64,000 nt of DNA, taken from the NCBI GenBank assembly GCA_020137815.1, contig CM035362.1:1273426-1337425 (forward strand), given 5' to 3'. A program made the position numbers and the translations under genes. Positions 12,605 to 25,173 of this stretch are shown here, piece after piece. The notes beneath the pieces were generated by a model. That model was given only the letters and a program-made list of their open reading frames with translations. It did no database searches and had not been told where the DNA came from. Numbering within the stretch: the first letter of the stretch is position 1; every line of letters begins with the position of its first letter. The stretch is from Hormiphora californensis (lineage: Eukaryota; Ctenophora; Tentaculata; Cydippida; Pleurobrachiidae).

Positions 12605-15600
12605 TCAGAATAGATGGAGGTTCTTGTCTCGGATTTTGTCTTGAAGGGATGAAAGTCTATCATGAATGGCAGTTCCCAATTTGTTTTGTCGCTCCAAAGC
12701 GTACTGTCCAAGTTGTTCCTCTCTCTGCCGTCTGAAAAAGAAGTTATTGAAACAGCGACCAAACTGATTTAACATAGTGTATAGTGATAGTCATTCACGT
12801 ACCTTTGTACAGGTCCAGATGAGCTATGAGAGGCATATGTGTAGGGAAGGCCGGGTGGGGTGCCAGGAAATTCCACTTTAAACTCTGCTGTCACGCCCTC
12901 AACAGTAGGTGCCGACAGGGGACTCTCCTCATCTTCCTCATCTTAAAGAGAGGGTGTTATAATAATTGTGATAGGTTTTATAAAGGAGCATAAGGACTGT
13001 GGTGAAAGTTTTGATGAAGGAGCACATACCAGGAGCGAGTTCTAGATCAGGAGAGAGTTCTGTAAGAAGTTCAGGAATATTGTCCTCCTCGATCAAATCA
13101 TCTCGTCTCGGTGCCCATACACTCCCCACACTGTTTGTATTGTTTAGACTCACCTATTGAACAAATTTAGAATCACCTTACACAATACAATCATAGTTGT
13201 ACATGTACATCAATTATTCATCTCGAGATTGCTAATTATTCTCGCATTCAGATAAATTGAGATTTTCATAACAAAATATAACTGTGAGAAACTCACCAGG
13301 AGCTGGGTAGGGAACTTGATCCATCTTTGGGTGCCCTGAATAACCTCTGAAGGGTGAAGAGGTTGTACTGGTCCACGGTGTCTTACTGGTCTCTTCAATA
13401 TTGGATCCAAGAAGAACTCCTCACTTGTCTCCAAACATCTATCTGATACTTGGTGGGCCTGAGTTGGTAATGAAATTATATTAGGGGTGACTTCAAACCA
13501 AGGCCTGTAAGGGTGAACATTATGAGTCATAATTGAAAACTAATTGGTCAAGCTTTAAAATAATTGAATTGTGTCGAGGAGCATCCTAGAAACCAATACA
13601 TGCTACCAATCCTTGTATATAGCATTGAATAACTGGGTGCTACTTACCACAAGGCCAGGTGCAGGGTTGAAGATCATGAGGGGAGGGTAGGAGGTTGGGG
13701 TGCTGATATTATCAGGTGGTGTCAACACCTCCGTCACCAGGGTGTCACTCTCGTGCAACACCTACGGAAGAGAAAGATTGGAGAGAGGCTGTCAGGAATC
13801 GCGCTGACACACTGATAAGAAAATAAATATATATATTACAGTCGGACCGGCGAAAATCGAATGATGAAGAATAAAATCAAGAGCAGTGAGGTTACCCTCC
13901 CGTTACCCTACCGTTGTCAGCTCGTCTTCCGCACCAGTTCTAAGGTTGGGAATTATTGGATCCACATGACCAGATGTTAACCCTGACTCGTGCTCCTGAG
14001 AGAGTTAGTCGAATGAGTCCCAGAAATGTTAGACTTATAGAATGACACTCTCATAAGAAAAACTCAAATTATCCCAGCTACTCAAAAAACGGGGGGGGGG
14101 GGCCAATATCGGCCTTAAAATAAAATATATAATAAATTATACAGTAGAAATCAATGGAATCAATAAATTATTGTGGAATTAGTCCATACGATATAAATAT
14201 ATTGCCCCTGCCCCTGCCCCGATATCCCCTAATCGATACAGTTATTGAGCGAACCATCGCAAATGATAAGCGCAGTCTAAGATACCGAATACAGTCCTGG
14301 CGCTCATATCCAGTTTTGGAAGATTTTCGGTGGGCCAACTGTTTCAGTGTGTTCTGAAATTCTCTACCAAGTCCGCCTGATGTTGACATGACAAGCTACT
14401 CAAAAAACTCTAAAAAACATATTTTTATTGTTTTTACTTACATTGTAATCAAGAAGTTCACAAGCTTTGGGGACGTACAGATCAAATATGGGATACTGAA
14501 CGTGAAGTTTCAGGGACACTGTAGGAGGGCTCAGAGACCCCAAATCTTGGGGTGTCATGTCTCTATCATATTCTTCCCTGAATTTCATAGCACCGGGAGT
14601 TAATTAGCCAAATAAGTCCCTTATTCATATCAATAATAAACCGGGGATGTTATTGTAAAAGTGCGACAAGTACATCCCTAGAACGGGGAGACCCCCAAGG
14701 CCCAAATTTGGTAAAAGGGATTCAGGATGGAGTTCTACCTACCGGTGGTAGTATGGTAGATAGGAAGGTGTAACATCCTGCCAGTCTTTAGATATCTCAC
14801 CCATTGCATCCTGTCCTTCCCCCTCACTCTCCTTGACACGACACTAAAAGAAACCGGGATTGAGAATAAGGAACAATAAAAATGGAGAAAAAAAGTGAAA
14901 TTTTACTAGAAACTGGCGCAACCAACAACATAACCAACTGACCCGTAGAGTTTTGAACCGGTTTGCAACTCGACCAGCTACAATTATCTTCCGAACAGCC
15001 CTGATAAATCGAGTGAGGGCAATCTTCCGTTTAGTCCACTCACTACTTAGGTAGGGATCAAAGGTTGGTGTCAAGGAGGTATGCTCGTTCGCAAGTCGAT
15101 ACACCCTGTAGGAGAGGAGGTTAGGATCCGGGAAGGGCGGGAAAAGATTCAACATACATGCAATAATTACACAATAATAATTATTCTGTAGGGAATCACT
15201 AAATCTACTAACCACTAAAAAACAGTTAAACCCCCTCCTATATACCTCGCAGCGCTGCAGGTAGTTTCATTTCTTGCGAATTCAGCTTCCTTGTCCAGTT
15301 CAGCCCGTTTCAGCCGGTACTCCTCCTCTGCCCGGTCCCTTTCCACCAGGATCTCCTCTCGTTGTACCTCAGTCAGGGGATCAGTACCAAGTTGAGTTAT
15401 CCATCTGAAGATAGAGTTTTAATTTCCGGGGCATATAGTGTCAATATATTGAATCAAACCCCCCTGGTAATAAAGCTCCATGATGTACAAACCTGAGTTT
15501 GTTATTCCGCTCCTCTAAAGCTCGTTGCTTTACAATACTTTCAAAGACAGCCACCTTCAACTGCCGCTCACTTCCGATTTGTTTAGCGAGTCCTGCCGCT

Positions 15601-18600
15601 GCTCGACCTGCCTTCAGCTCACTTGCTTTTAGTTGACCTGAGGGTGGCATTCCAGTTGGAGTATTTCTTGTTAGTCATACTCTAGTTGGGTTTACTTGTA
15701 TTCTTTATTTTGTGCCGGTTGGGGTGCAACAATTTAATTTTGTATGACGTATGCTATGACGTAGTTAGAAAACAGGTTGACTGGTTGAACTGTATACAGT
15801 TCCCTGCCACACAAAACATAAGGCAAGTTAAACCCAAATAGGATCAGATCCATTAGACCCCCTCCGGCCTCCGTGTGTGTTTACTCAGGATCAGAATATC
15901 AGATCCAATTTGTCTCACCTGGCTTCTGATTTAGTACGAAAGCGACCGCAGTTGGGTTGTTGAGGTTTTCAGGAAACCTTACTCCATCGACAACGTTGCC
16001 TTTTGGTGGGTCAGAAACACGCTTTTTCGTCTTTCTCGATCTGAAATGTAATGTAGAGGGTTTCAAATTTCAATGGCTGTCCTCTCTGCACCAGGCAGTG
16101 TAGCTGCAGCAAAGTGAAGTATGACAAGTCCTGTCTGGCGCCGCCGACCTCATCTGAGATACGCTCAGATTTGGGTATGGCGCCGCCATACAGGACAAGT
16201 CAGTGCGGTGGGGGATTAGTGGGGGGGGGGGCAGGGGGGAATGAGAGAGGATAGAAATAAGAAGTTCTCTCCGCAGTATTAATTAGTAACTGGGTAGTAA
16301 TTTAATAAATTTAGTAATTATAATAAATTACATACTTTTTTATTGGTATAAGGGTAGAAGGGTCGAGTGAAACAGGATCGGCCATTTTGATGTTTTTCCG
16401 TACACTAGTAAGGCTAGGACTCATGATACTGTCCGCTGCAAGAATAATATCCTTCTCAGCGCCTGAAATCATGAAACAATCAGGGATTATGGATGATACA
16501 GTGACGTACCGGGTTGACACAGCCCAGTTACACTACACTTACCGGGTTGTTACAGCCCAGTTACACTACACTTACCGGGTTGACACAGCCCAGTTACACT
16601 ACACTTACCGGGTTGACACAGCCCAGTTACACTACACTTACCGGGTTGACACAGCCCAGTTACACTACACTTACCGGGTTGACACAGCCCAGTTACACTA
16701 CACTTACTGGGTTGACACAGCCCAGTTACACTACACTTACCGGGTTGACACAGCCCAGTTACACTACACTTACCGGGTTGACACAGCCCAGTTACACTAC
16801 ACTTACCGGGTTGACACAGCCCAGTTACACTACACTTACCGGGTTGATATACACAACCCAGTTACACTACACTTACCGGGTTGACATACACAACCCAGTT
16901 ACACTACACTTACCGGGTTGACACAGCCCAGTTACACTACACTTACCGGATTGACACAGCCCAGTTACACTACACTTACCGGGTTGACACAGCCCAATTA
17001 GTAATTACACTAAACACTTACCGGGTTAACACAGCCCAGTTACACTACACTTACCGGGTTGACACAGCCCAGTTACACTACACTTGTATACAGGGCTATC
17101 AAACTGTTGCACTGCCAGTTCGACAGTGGCACTGGCGGTGATGTACTCAGTGGGACAGAACAACACCCTTACCTCCACTGTACCCTCACCTGTGGGATGA
17201 ATTAGTAAGAACTTGGAATGAACTGGATAGTGCGATATGAAATGAACTGAATAGTGTGATAGAAACTCTTTACTAACCCGGTATAACACCACTGGTGGGA
17301 GAAACAGAGATAGAGGGATGTCCAGTACACTGAACACGAAATAGGAAATCAACCGCTACCGGACATGATAGCTTGATCCTTTTAAATACTCTGGGATAGA
17401 ATGTTTCCTTTATGGTTCTGATTTAAAAACGGAATAAAGTGCAATAGGTGGACTTACGATTTACAAACTGGTGTATTTGGGAAGGCGAGAGTTTTTGGAA
17501 ATTTTGGCAGTTCCAGAACAGGATAAGCGTGTAGGGGTATAACTAAGTTGTGGCCACCCTGAAGAGAAATACATGTTAGAAGACTATTATATGGCAATGG
17601 TGGGCAAATAATTTGCGGTTTTCAGGAATCAGGAGAGTTGATACACAGTCTAAACATTATTTTACTACTGAGAATACCTCGCAATGTATTTTGATAAAAT
17701 CCTCATAAATATTGTAATCGTCGGCGGTAAATTCAACTGTGATCGCTAAACTCATTCCAGGCATTAACTTCCCCTGGAAAGTGTTACATGTTAATTATAT
17801 GTCTGCAATGTTAACAGCAACACATGTGCAATTCAAATATAAAACTGGGGGTGGGGGGGGGGTGCTAATAAACCTTTACCGTTTTGTGAAAACGAATCTT
17901 GAAATTCCCGCTCGAGGGAGAGAGGACATGGAATCTCCGGGCTCCATTTGCCTTGTTGGTCAACAACTGGGAGGGGAATGTAACACAGTTGGCGTGAATT
18001 GCTTGCCAGTGTAAGAAGAACTCGACATGATCTCCTTACAAAACAAATTTCGAGTCTCTATCTTATCAGGGGGTGGATCTATGGCCGTCTGAAATTTGGC
18101 GCTGACAAGCAACTCATGCCAACTGTGTTTGCTGGGTACTATTATAGTACCCAGCAAACACAGTTGGCGTGAGTTGCTATAATAGTGGTGTGTTTTGCTA
18201 ATAAATAAAACGAAATCAGTGGAGTGTAATTTTAAACTCATCCGCCAATACCCAAAAGGACTTTTCATTAATGATTAATCAAAAGAGATTTAGAGTGTAT
18301 GTTCAATTTGGTTACGAAATAACCCCTCCCTTGTCAGCGGTTATTTCGTAAACAAAGGTTCAATTCGGTTCAGTGTTAATTTCCCACGCTTGTATTCAGC
18401 CGCGCAACAACAGTGCTGACACATTACTGACAAAATACGGCGCGCTCACGTCACCATAGCAACCTTCGATCACCGAACACTGACTGAGTAAGAAATTAAG
18501 CTGGCACAAATAAGTGAGCTGGTGCCTGGTACAAATAATGATAAATATTATTAATTGCATAGAATATGAATGATTAATTAGTTAAAAATACGTACCACTT

Positions 18601-18848
18601 TCTGTTTGTGTGTTTTGCCGCGGATAAAGCCCCGAAAATGAACCGTTTGCTTGCTTGGAGCGAGGACATCGTTTAGTGTCGCGTGGCTCGGGAACAACTC
18701 TGAAATGTTTACCGCGGATTAGAAAAAGTAGAAACAGTCATTCAGGTACGACGTACGTGATTGTGTTTCACATACGGGTGTCTAAGAGATGATTGGGGAC
18801 ATTGAGCCTGGGAGGATCGGCGACAACTCGAGCAACTGCCGCACTCAT
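12605..18848 (-). CDS. CFAP221: CFAP221 (PCDP1), cilia- and flagella-associated protein
   Basis: Twenty exons, in order on the minus strand: 18776-18848, 18596-18699, 17880-17966, 17678-17773, 17458-17558, 17278-17417, 17055-17189, 16336-16462, 15919-16040, 15493-15637, 15246-15404, 14943-15105, 14743-14843, 14442-14577, 13912-13995, 13648-13761, 13297-13539, 13030-13153, 12803-12941, 12605-12731. All join in phase and give 839 residues, close to the vertebrate length of about 840. The N-terminus (exons 1-7) follows the family's ASH/PapD-like region (VPNHLLDTR, LIPLHAYPVLELP, VRVLFCPTEY). Later landmarks are VLNQKPGQLKASELKAG, a charged helical stretch and FNPAPGLV. The family belongs to the ciliary central-pair C1d projection and binds calmodulin. 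The acceptor of exon 17 (13,539) was chosen by phase and is the weakest boundary. Exon 7 ends inside a minisatellite. Confidence 0.9.
16504..17087 (-). repeat. 33-bp minisatellite carrying the CFAP221 exon 7 splice donor
   Basis: The unit, read on the minus strand, codes for CSVTGLCQPGK and contains the donor CAACCCG|GTAAGT. I count 17 donor-like sites: 16 GTAAGT and one GTACGT in the last unit (16,504-16,509). The first donor in transcript order is at 17,049-17,054. A TAA in the second unit (about 17,029) would end reading if the first donor were skipped. Two units carry an ATACACAA variant and one has an AATTAGTAATT insertion. Confidence 0.9.
18109..18177. repeat. 69-bp hairpin in CFAP221 intron 2
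   Basis: Arms GCAACTCATGCCAACTGTGT and ACACAGTTGGCGTGAGTTGC (one mismatch) continue to a centre ACTATTATAGT. Nearby sequence at 18,018-18,085 (AACTCGACATGATCTCC...AGTCTCTATCTTATCAGGG) matches the fold-back at 32.0-32.4 kb. Confidence 0.75.
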
Positions 18849-20706
18849 CACATCCTAACAGAGAATGATTGGTTAACAGAATTTTATTATGAGAAAAGTT
18901 AACACCTTAAATGAGTTCCATTTAAATCCAATAGTGGTCTTGACTAACGAGACACATTGGTGTTTCTTTACGGGTGTTCAATGTACTGTGTATTGAATTT
19001 CTAGGTCCTGTAAGTAAAGCCCTGTAGATGCTTCAGGAGTTAGATTTTGTTGAGTGAGTACTGCAAACTTGTCCTCGTTTAGACTTCAGACTCAAGTTTT
19101 GAACAGTTTACAACCTCTGGAGTTGGTCACTTTCCATCCATCACAACTAGTAGTCAAGACCACTTGCACTAAAATTGGTGGGGATGGAATGGTTGTAGAT
19201 ATCTCTCTCACTCTCCCTTTTAAAGTCAGGTCTTCTGTCCTTTGGATGGAGGATTCGACTTTATTCTTATTCTCTCTTTCTCCCCCTTCCTCTCTTCCTT
19301 TCTCTCTCCTGCAACAAGTCCGATTAGTCAACCTCCTCGCCGGTCCATCCTGGTTAACGGCGTCTGGGTACTTGCTCGGAAGACGGCAAATGAATACGGA
19401 CACCCTGCATAACATAGCAGTCTAACACGCCAACCATGGCAGGGCAGAAGTTATCCACTATCGCAAAATAGGGATGAATCCCCTGGGGAACCGCTGCCCA
19501 AATATAAAATAGTCCGTCCGACAAGTGTGGCCTAACAGGACCAACCCCAGACCAACCACAATTATTGTATCGCAAAAACATCGAGCAAAATAAACCTCAA
19601 AGCGACAAATCACTGGAATTACTGCACCCCCCAGCGACGTTGATACTGGCCCAATGCCCCCTGGGTGTGATAACTGATGAGATAAACACTTGTACCCGCT
19701 GATGTGGAAACCGTGATATCCGGCAATTTCTACAGTTCTTGAAACAGCAGTAACCAGAGGCTAGTCCATTGCCTGGCCTGGCAAGTTTCACTCCCGACTG
19801 CGGTCGATGCGACTCAAGGACGATCAGACAAATAAACTTGTACGCTCCTTTGCGGCACCCCTGGTGGTCGAGGGCAACCTCATTACTAGGGTGTGGGGTT
19901 CATATGGCAGGAGTAAGGTTTATACAAGGTGGGCCACAGATTGTTGGTCATGGTTAGCGAGGTGTGGTGTCAAAACGATGAAAGTTGTGAGGATAAAAAT
20001 TATGGGAGCACTCCGGAATCTGGATCAATTCCTTGCTAAATTTTTACATAATTTTGGGTCAAAAATGTTTGATCAACAAGAATTGTTGCATTATGTATGA
20101 ATTCATAATGCTGAGTTTCCCTGCCCTACCTTTTCACATGTCAGTGACACTGTCACTGCCAACAGGATCAAGGCTTGGTCAAAATGTAATGTGAGATGCA
20201 TACGATCTAGCTGTCAGTATACTTCTCACATAGCTTAGCTAACTCACATGACACTTGCTAACCAGCTTTTAACATTCCAACTTAACTACTTAACTTATGT
20301 AACCACTCGACTCGCAAGATGACAATGTGTATGTAACACGCGGCAGCGCATTTCATGTTTTGTTGAGTGGCGCGCACACACACGTCCATCAAACTGTGTC
20401 AATGAGGTGTTTGATGAAGGAGCAGCTCGTCACTGTGCGCACGGCTCTAGTTGCTACACCGTTGCCCCTCGCAACGAAAGTGTGACCAAAATGGTCCCTC
20501 TACCGATTAGTTAGTATACCAAATTGTCGTTTTCGAATTCTAACCCTGCTATGCCTTTTTACAAAGTAAAAAGGCATCCGGGTGAATGCCTTCGGCATTC
20601 ACCCGGGCAGGGAAAAAATTCGGAAATTCATTTTTCATTTCATTTGTCGTTCATTTATAATCTGAACATCCTACTTTTCCATCATTCTGCTATTTTTCTT
20701 TGGCTT
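18849..20706. other. No confident gene; dispersed repeats
   Basis: Upstream of CFAP221. Recognisable pieces: 20,085-20,125 has GCATTATG...CATAATGC and a TTTCCCTGCCC motif, shared with 8,530-8,570 and in reverse with 43,640-43,690. 20,380-20,475 matches the 8.0-kb repeat. 20,583-20,608 is the palindrome GGTGAATGCC...GGCATTCACC, also at 43,602-43,627. No exon chain was found in 18.9-20.0 kb. Confidence 0.55.
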
Positions 20707-21303
20707 GAATTTATCTTTCCAATGAACACCGATAAATTGAAATTGAAGCACCAGGTAACGTTCCAGTTGAGAAAATTCACATGTATGATTTTGGCTCTTC
20801 CTGCATTGCGACTTTTAATGAGCTGTATCCAGTATCACGGCTACCTTTTGTTAAATCTTTTAAGAAGTTTGGGTGGACATTGGATACGCAAAGATCTTTG
20901 CTCACAAGATTTCTCACAATTTTTCATTGTTGGTACATAGGAATCAACGTCCCTAAAGTGATAAAAGTTTTGGGTTTTGTTTGGCCCATGCCATGCAATG
21001 ACAGAGAGGTATAGTAGCATGGGTGCCATGTGATCATGATGATACCTGACACCTTCTCTGAGCCATAATTAAGCGGTTTTCTCAGAATCAAGTATGTGAC
21101 TTGGGTTTTCTGCGATCGGTATCGTCAGATCTTTGTTTATCCAATATTCACCCAAGTTTTTAGAAAGATTTAACAAAAGGTAGGTGATACAGCTCATTGG
21201 AAGTCGCAGGAAGAGCCAAAATCGTGCATGTGCATTTATTCAACTGCCACGTGACCTGGTGCTTCAATTTTAATTTTATGGTGCTCATTAGAAAGACAAA
21301 TTC
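20707..21303. repeat. Imperfect inverted repeat, arms about 170-200 bp
   Basis: The left arm contains GAAGCACCAGGTAACG, GGCTCTTCCTGCATTGCGAC and TTTTGTTAAATCTTT. The right arm has their complements in reverse order (GTGACCTGGTGCTTC, GTCGCAGGAAGAGCC, AAAGATTTAACAAAA). A spacer of about 200 bp separates them. It looks like an old fold-back element. Confidence 0.65.
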
Positions 21304-21582
21304 ACGGCAAAGGAAATTACAGTTTCTTTCCTCAGGTTCGTTTCCCGGGCTAAGAGCATCTTCTCCTCCACCTCATTAGCTCTACTAATGCGGTTTGTCT
21401 TTGTCGTCGGTGCTTGAAAGGGTCTTTAGATTGAACTTCTTGATGCATCCATCACATACCCACACGAAGCCAGGTACAGTAAGTCCGGACGCCTTGCACA
21501 AGTTTTCTCGCATCACGCTCCTCCATAACTGAAGCTATCTTCTTCACGTCACCCAGACCTGTGTCTTGGTCTCCTCGAGGTA

Positions 21583-22715
21583 GATATTATCTACCTCGAT
21601 TTTGAGAAGGCTTTTGATAAGGTGGACATCGGCATTCTATTCGAAAAACTCCAGAAATATGGTGTCAAGGGCAGACTTTTATCTTGGCTAAGTAGATTCT
21701 TTACCGATCGAATGCAAACTGTTATGGTCGACGGTATCCCTTCCTCTTTCACTCAAGTGATTAGTGGACGTACCCCAAGGGACAGTTCTAGGCCCAATCC
21801 TATTTCTCATATATGTGATCGACCTAGATTCTGTAGTCAAACACGGCTCGTCCTTGTCGTTTGCAGACGATACCAAAATCTTCTCTGCTATACGAACGTT
21901 ACTGGATAAGGTCCACCTTCAAGAGGACCTCAACAGCATCATTTCTTGGGTAGACATCAACAATATGTCGCTCCACAAAGGTTCATGGTCAGCCCAGATA
22001 TCTCGTGTAATATCAGAGGCGAGACGTATTGCTGGCTGGACCCTCAGTGCATTCAGGTCCCGTTCTCGGGGCACCATGGTTACCCTCTACAAATCCCTGG
22101 TGCGTCCACACCTGGACTACTGTTGTACTCTTTGGTCCCCCACTAAGATTGGCGATATCAGTCGTTTAGAGGATGTTCAACGTGCCTTTACTCGTAAAAT
22201 CGCCGGCCTTAAAGGCCTGGACGACTGGCAGAGACTTCAATCCCTGTGCCTACTGTCACTATAAAGACGTCGTGAGAGATACACTTTGATCATGGTCTGG
22301 AAAATATACAACGGTGAATCACCAAACACCACCAACATGGGCTTTATGGAGAGCCCCCGTTCTGGACCAAGAGCAATCGTTCCCAGATACTCTTATAAAG
22401 CTCAACGATCAAATCTCACCATGTTTGAGGGCCCAACTGTGGAACACTTTACCACGACATGTTAAGGAGGCACCGACACTTTCCCATTTTAAATCACGCC
22501 TGGGTATCTACCTTTGTTTCATCCCTGATACTCCACCTATTATCTGGTATCCATCTCAATAGAACAACAACTCTATCCTGCAGTGGCGTCCTGATCATTT
22601 CCAATCTTGATGAATGTTGTTTGTTGCTGAGCTGGTGTGTTATTAATGACTAATGAGGAGGTTTATTTTTTAAATATCCTGTGTATTTACGCAAATTATT
22701 TGAATTGAATTGAAT
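21583..22715 (+). pseudogene. Decayed LINE reverse transcriptase
   Basis: Pieces in different frames give a non-LTR RT: a DFEKAFDKVD motif at about 21,596, then after a frameshift near 21,764 the block VPQGTVLGPILFLIYVIDLD and the catalytic FADD motif (about 21,859). Next comes the post-RT region with TLYKSLVRPHLDYCCTLW. Several stops and shifts follow to about 22,560. The element ends in a (GAATT)n-like tail (about 22,699-22,717), as in tailed LINEs. It cannot code for an active enzyme as it stands. Confidence 0.8.
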
Positions 22716-22737
22716 TGACAAAGATTTTATAATAAAT

Positions 22738-23936
22738 AATAATAATAAAAATGACAGTTTATATCCCGCACTGACACAGTTTTAATTACAGACAACTCGT
22801 TTTCCTTCATTTGAAAGGGACTGCAGCAGACTGCCTGCTCCTAGCACGGTTCTCTGATAACGGTGAATTAGTCGGGAACTATCCCACTTGGATAACATTG
22901 CTTACGGATAAAATAGCAGCCGTCTGGATCTTCTAGTCGTATCCGTTTCAAAGTGGACCTGAGAGCTTTTTGCTCCTTCAGTTCAGAGGGCGTTAGATCC
23001 GGAGATAGATAAACAGCCGAAAACTGTTTGGAGTCTTTGAGGTTTCGTGCTTTTTTGAGAAGCGCCAGGAGAGTCGCTCTCCTCTCCAGGGATACTAAGA
23101 GCGGTCTAGGACGTTTCTCATTTCTTTCCCCGATGCGTTTTATCGTTGTCACTTTCGGTTTCTCTTGCAGCTCCTCAAAAAGTTCGTCTAAAGTAGTTTT
23201 AGCTACTCTATCGGTTGTTTCTTGGAGACCAAACACAATCAGGTTCTTCTCTCTTCCGGGCTGTTGGACGGGAGTAGGGTGGTGCGACGTTAGTGGTTTT
23301 ACCACTTTAGGGGAGGTTGCAGCACAATTCTGTGCAAGCACAGAAGAGTAGGCTTTCACCTTCTGCACCGAAGTTGACACTGCACTTAGTTGTTGCTTTT
23401 GGGCTTCAATAACCGTTTGCTGAAGCTCAATCACGCTAAGACGGTGGCGATCAAGTTCTTCTTTGCATTCACGTAGTTGCTTCTCGAGTTTTTCTGCGCT
23501 GATAACATTTTCAAAATTGTTCATTGTTGCTCTGGCAAGTTTCATACTGGAGAGAAAAATACGCGAAGTAGCCTCAATAATTTCATTCGCAGTTAAGTCC
23601 TTGAGACAGTGACTGAAGTACGAACCCCAGTGATTGCAAGGGGAAGCTACACTGTCGTTGGTTAACATTGAGTCGGGTGCAGCTTGGATCGATTTATAAC
23701 ATTGAATAAACTGATCCGATGTGATACTCGTCGTGTTGGGATCATCAGCAGAGTTCAACCAGTAAACTTCAGAAACAAAGTCGTTTACTGTCTCTTCCAA
23801 TCGTTTTATCGCAGGGTTATCGCCCTCGTACTTCATTTCTGACATTATCAACGTTTCGTTTTTCTGCCCTTTGGGGCTGTTACATCGGATTCATCTTCCT
23901 GCTCAAATTAATTTGTTTAAAGTAGTGTTGAAAAGT
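22738..23936 (-). mobile_element. LINE fragment containing ORF1, copy 2 (inverted)
   Basis: Reverse-oriented relative of 10,702-11,845. It starts at about 23,936 with ACTTTTCAACACTACTTTAA and ends in an ATT-type tail at about 22,738, directly against the tail of the RT fragment. Confidence 0.65.
22868..23845 (-). CDS. Non-LTR retrotransposon ORF1-like protein, copy 2
   Basis: Open frame of 325 residues from an ATG (MSEMKYEGDNP). It keeps the 5' part that copy 1 has lost. Coiled-coil around residues 115-160 (EKQLRECKEELDRHR), then IVFGLQET, the KRIGERNEKRPRPLLVSLE block and YLSPDLTPSE. Near the C-terminus an extra base shifts the frame, so FIRNNLIQVG of copy 1 becomes FIRKQCYPSG here and the protein reads a few residues further. 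Function is as for copy 1, inferred only. Confidence 0.65.
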   Translation of the reverse strand: MSEMKYEGDNPAIKRLEETVNDFVSEVYWLNSADDPNTTSITSDQFIQCYKSIQAAPDSMLTNDSVASPCNHWGSYFSHCLKDLTANEIIEATSRIFLSSMKLARATMNNFENVISAEKLEKQLRECKEELDRHRLSVIELQQTVIEAQKQQLSAVSTSVQKVKAYSSVLAQNCAATSPKVVKPLTSHHPTPVQQPGREKNLIVFGLQETTDRVAKTTLDELFEELQEKPKVTTIKRIGERNEKRPRPLLVSLERRATLLALLKKARNLKDSKQFSAVYLSPDLTPSELKEQKALRSTLKRIRLEDPDGCYFIRKQCYPSGIVPD

Positions 23937-24402
23937 CTGAAAGGCCTACCGCGTTAAGATTGACTGTGAATGGTTCCCATTTCCCAAAGAAGACTTTCTG
24001 TCTAAGCCGAAAGACGGTTGACACTTGGCATATGCTGCGGCCCATCAGCCTTCATTGCGGAGCCCCGAGCCTGGGAATACTCGACCAGTGACCAGGCTCC
24101 AAATTGACAAATGCTGGATAAGGCAGCGCTGTTCAAGTTTCCCATTCCCAACAGTTTTGAAACCATTTTTTAAATCCTCAAAATGAAAAATGTGGCTGGC
24201 CATGGCAATTTTTGCCTTGTTCGACCCTCCTTCCCCGCGATGGAGGAAAAAAAGAGAGTTTGAACAAAACAAAAACAAGCGATGCGATTAATTTTCACAA
24301 TTTTAACTAACTTAACTGGTAATACGCGCACAAAGGTACGCGCAAAACAATTCGCGCGCGACTACTATTTAGCAAATGAGCACCAGGCGTCATTTTACTG
24401 TA

Positions 24403-24521
24403 AAGTGCGTTTCAAACGACTTGACCTGAGATTCCTGGAAATTCAGGATTTCCCCTTTGTAAATACACGCGCAATGCGCCAAATTCCAAGAATTACGGGT
24501 CAAGTCGCTTGAAACGGACTT
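24403..24521. mobile_element. 119-bp MITE, family C
   Basis: Flanked by TA (24,401-24,402 and 24,522-24,523). The ends AAGTGCGTTTCAAACGACTT and AAGTCGCTTGAAACGGACTT (as read) are inverted repeats. It is the reverse-oriented match of 29,980-30,098, with the same length. Confidence 0.85.
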
Positions 24522-24665
24522 TACCAAGAAATCCATAAAATGTGTTAATATAACAAATTCATTCTTATTGAAGACTGATACTAAAATCGTAGCTAATACA
24601 GAAAAAACATATTTAAATATACTGCACCCAGTTACAGAGGAAAAGACCCAAAATCTCTGTATAAA

Positions 24666-24965
24666 ATGAATGAAAGTCGGAAGAAGCGTGATTACCAACA
24701 ACGAATCAGAGAGTCGGAGAGAGGGGCTTTCACCCCGTTCGTGATGGCTACCTCCGGTGGTGCCGGACCTGAGGCTGAAAGACTAATCAAAAAGCTAGCA
24801 TCACGCATCTCAACTAAACACAAGGACAAATACGCTGAGGTGATTAATTTCTTGAGAACGCGGATACGGTTCTGTCTCCTCAGAAGTACCTTGGTCTCAC
24901 TGAGGGGCACGAGGAAGAAGTTCACGACTCCACTTCCCATTGCAATGTGTGATTTTAATGACTGA
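24666..24965 (+). pseudogene. C-terminal fragment of a retrotransposon polyprotein
   Basis: About 100 residues ending in a stop. The pattern ESERGAFTPFVMATSGG...RTRIRFCLLRSTLVSLRGTRK is the one seen at the extreme C-terminus of many RT-containing elements in invertebrates (a 'GxFTPLVFSxxGG...LIxTxLSFxLLRSxLxxLRG' type tail). No upstream RT is attached, so it is a 5'-truncated remnant. Confidence 0.6.
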
Positions 24966-25020
24966 CTTTTTATTTGTAATATTTATTGTTTATTTGAGTG
25001 AGTGATTTTAAGATTTATTT

Positions 25021-25173
25021 ATTACTAACCCCAACACCGGGGGCAAATGATCGAACCCAATGTGAATGAGACTCACCGCGATTAACTCTTCATACAGTTA
25101 CCCCCTTTCTCTCTTCGGCAGCTTCTCTTTGGCTGCTGGAAAGTGATGCCAATCGGTGTTGGGGTTAGTGAAT
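25021..25173. mobile_element. Short fold-back element
   Basis: ACTAACCCCAACACCG at the left and CGGTGTTGGGGTTAGT at the right are exact complements, about 115 bp apart. No coding content. Confidence 0.6.

Noticed and set aside
16514-17141. Plus-strand repeat proteins (TQPSYTTLTGL and YRVDTAQLHYT types)
   Set aside because: They are antisense readings of the CFAP221 exon/intron minisatellite.
19054-19425. Overlapping open frames on both strands near 19.1-19.6 kb
   Set aside because: No motif, no splice partners, and the region is surrounded by repeats.
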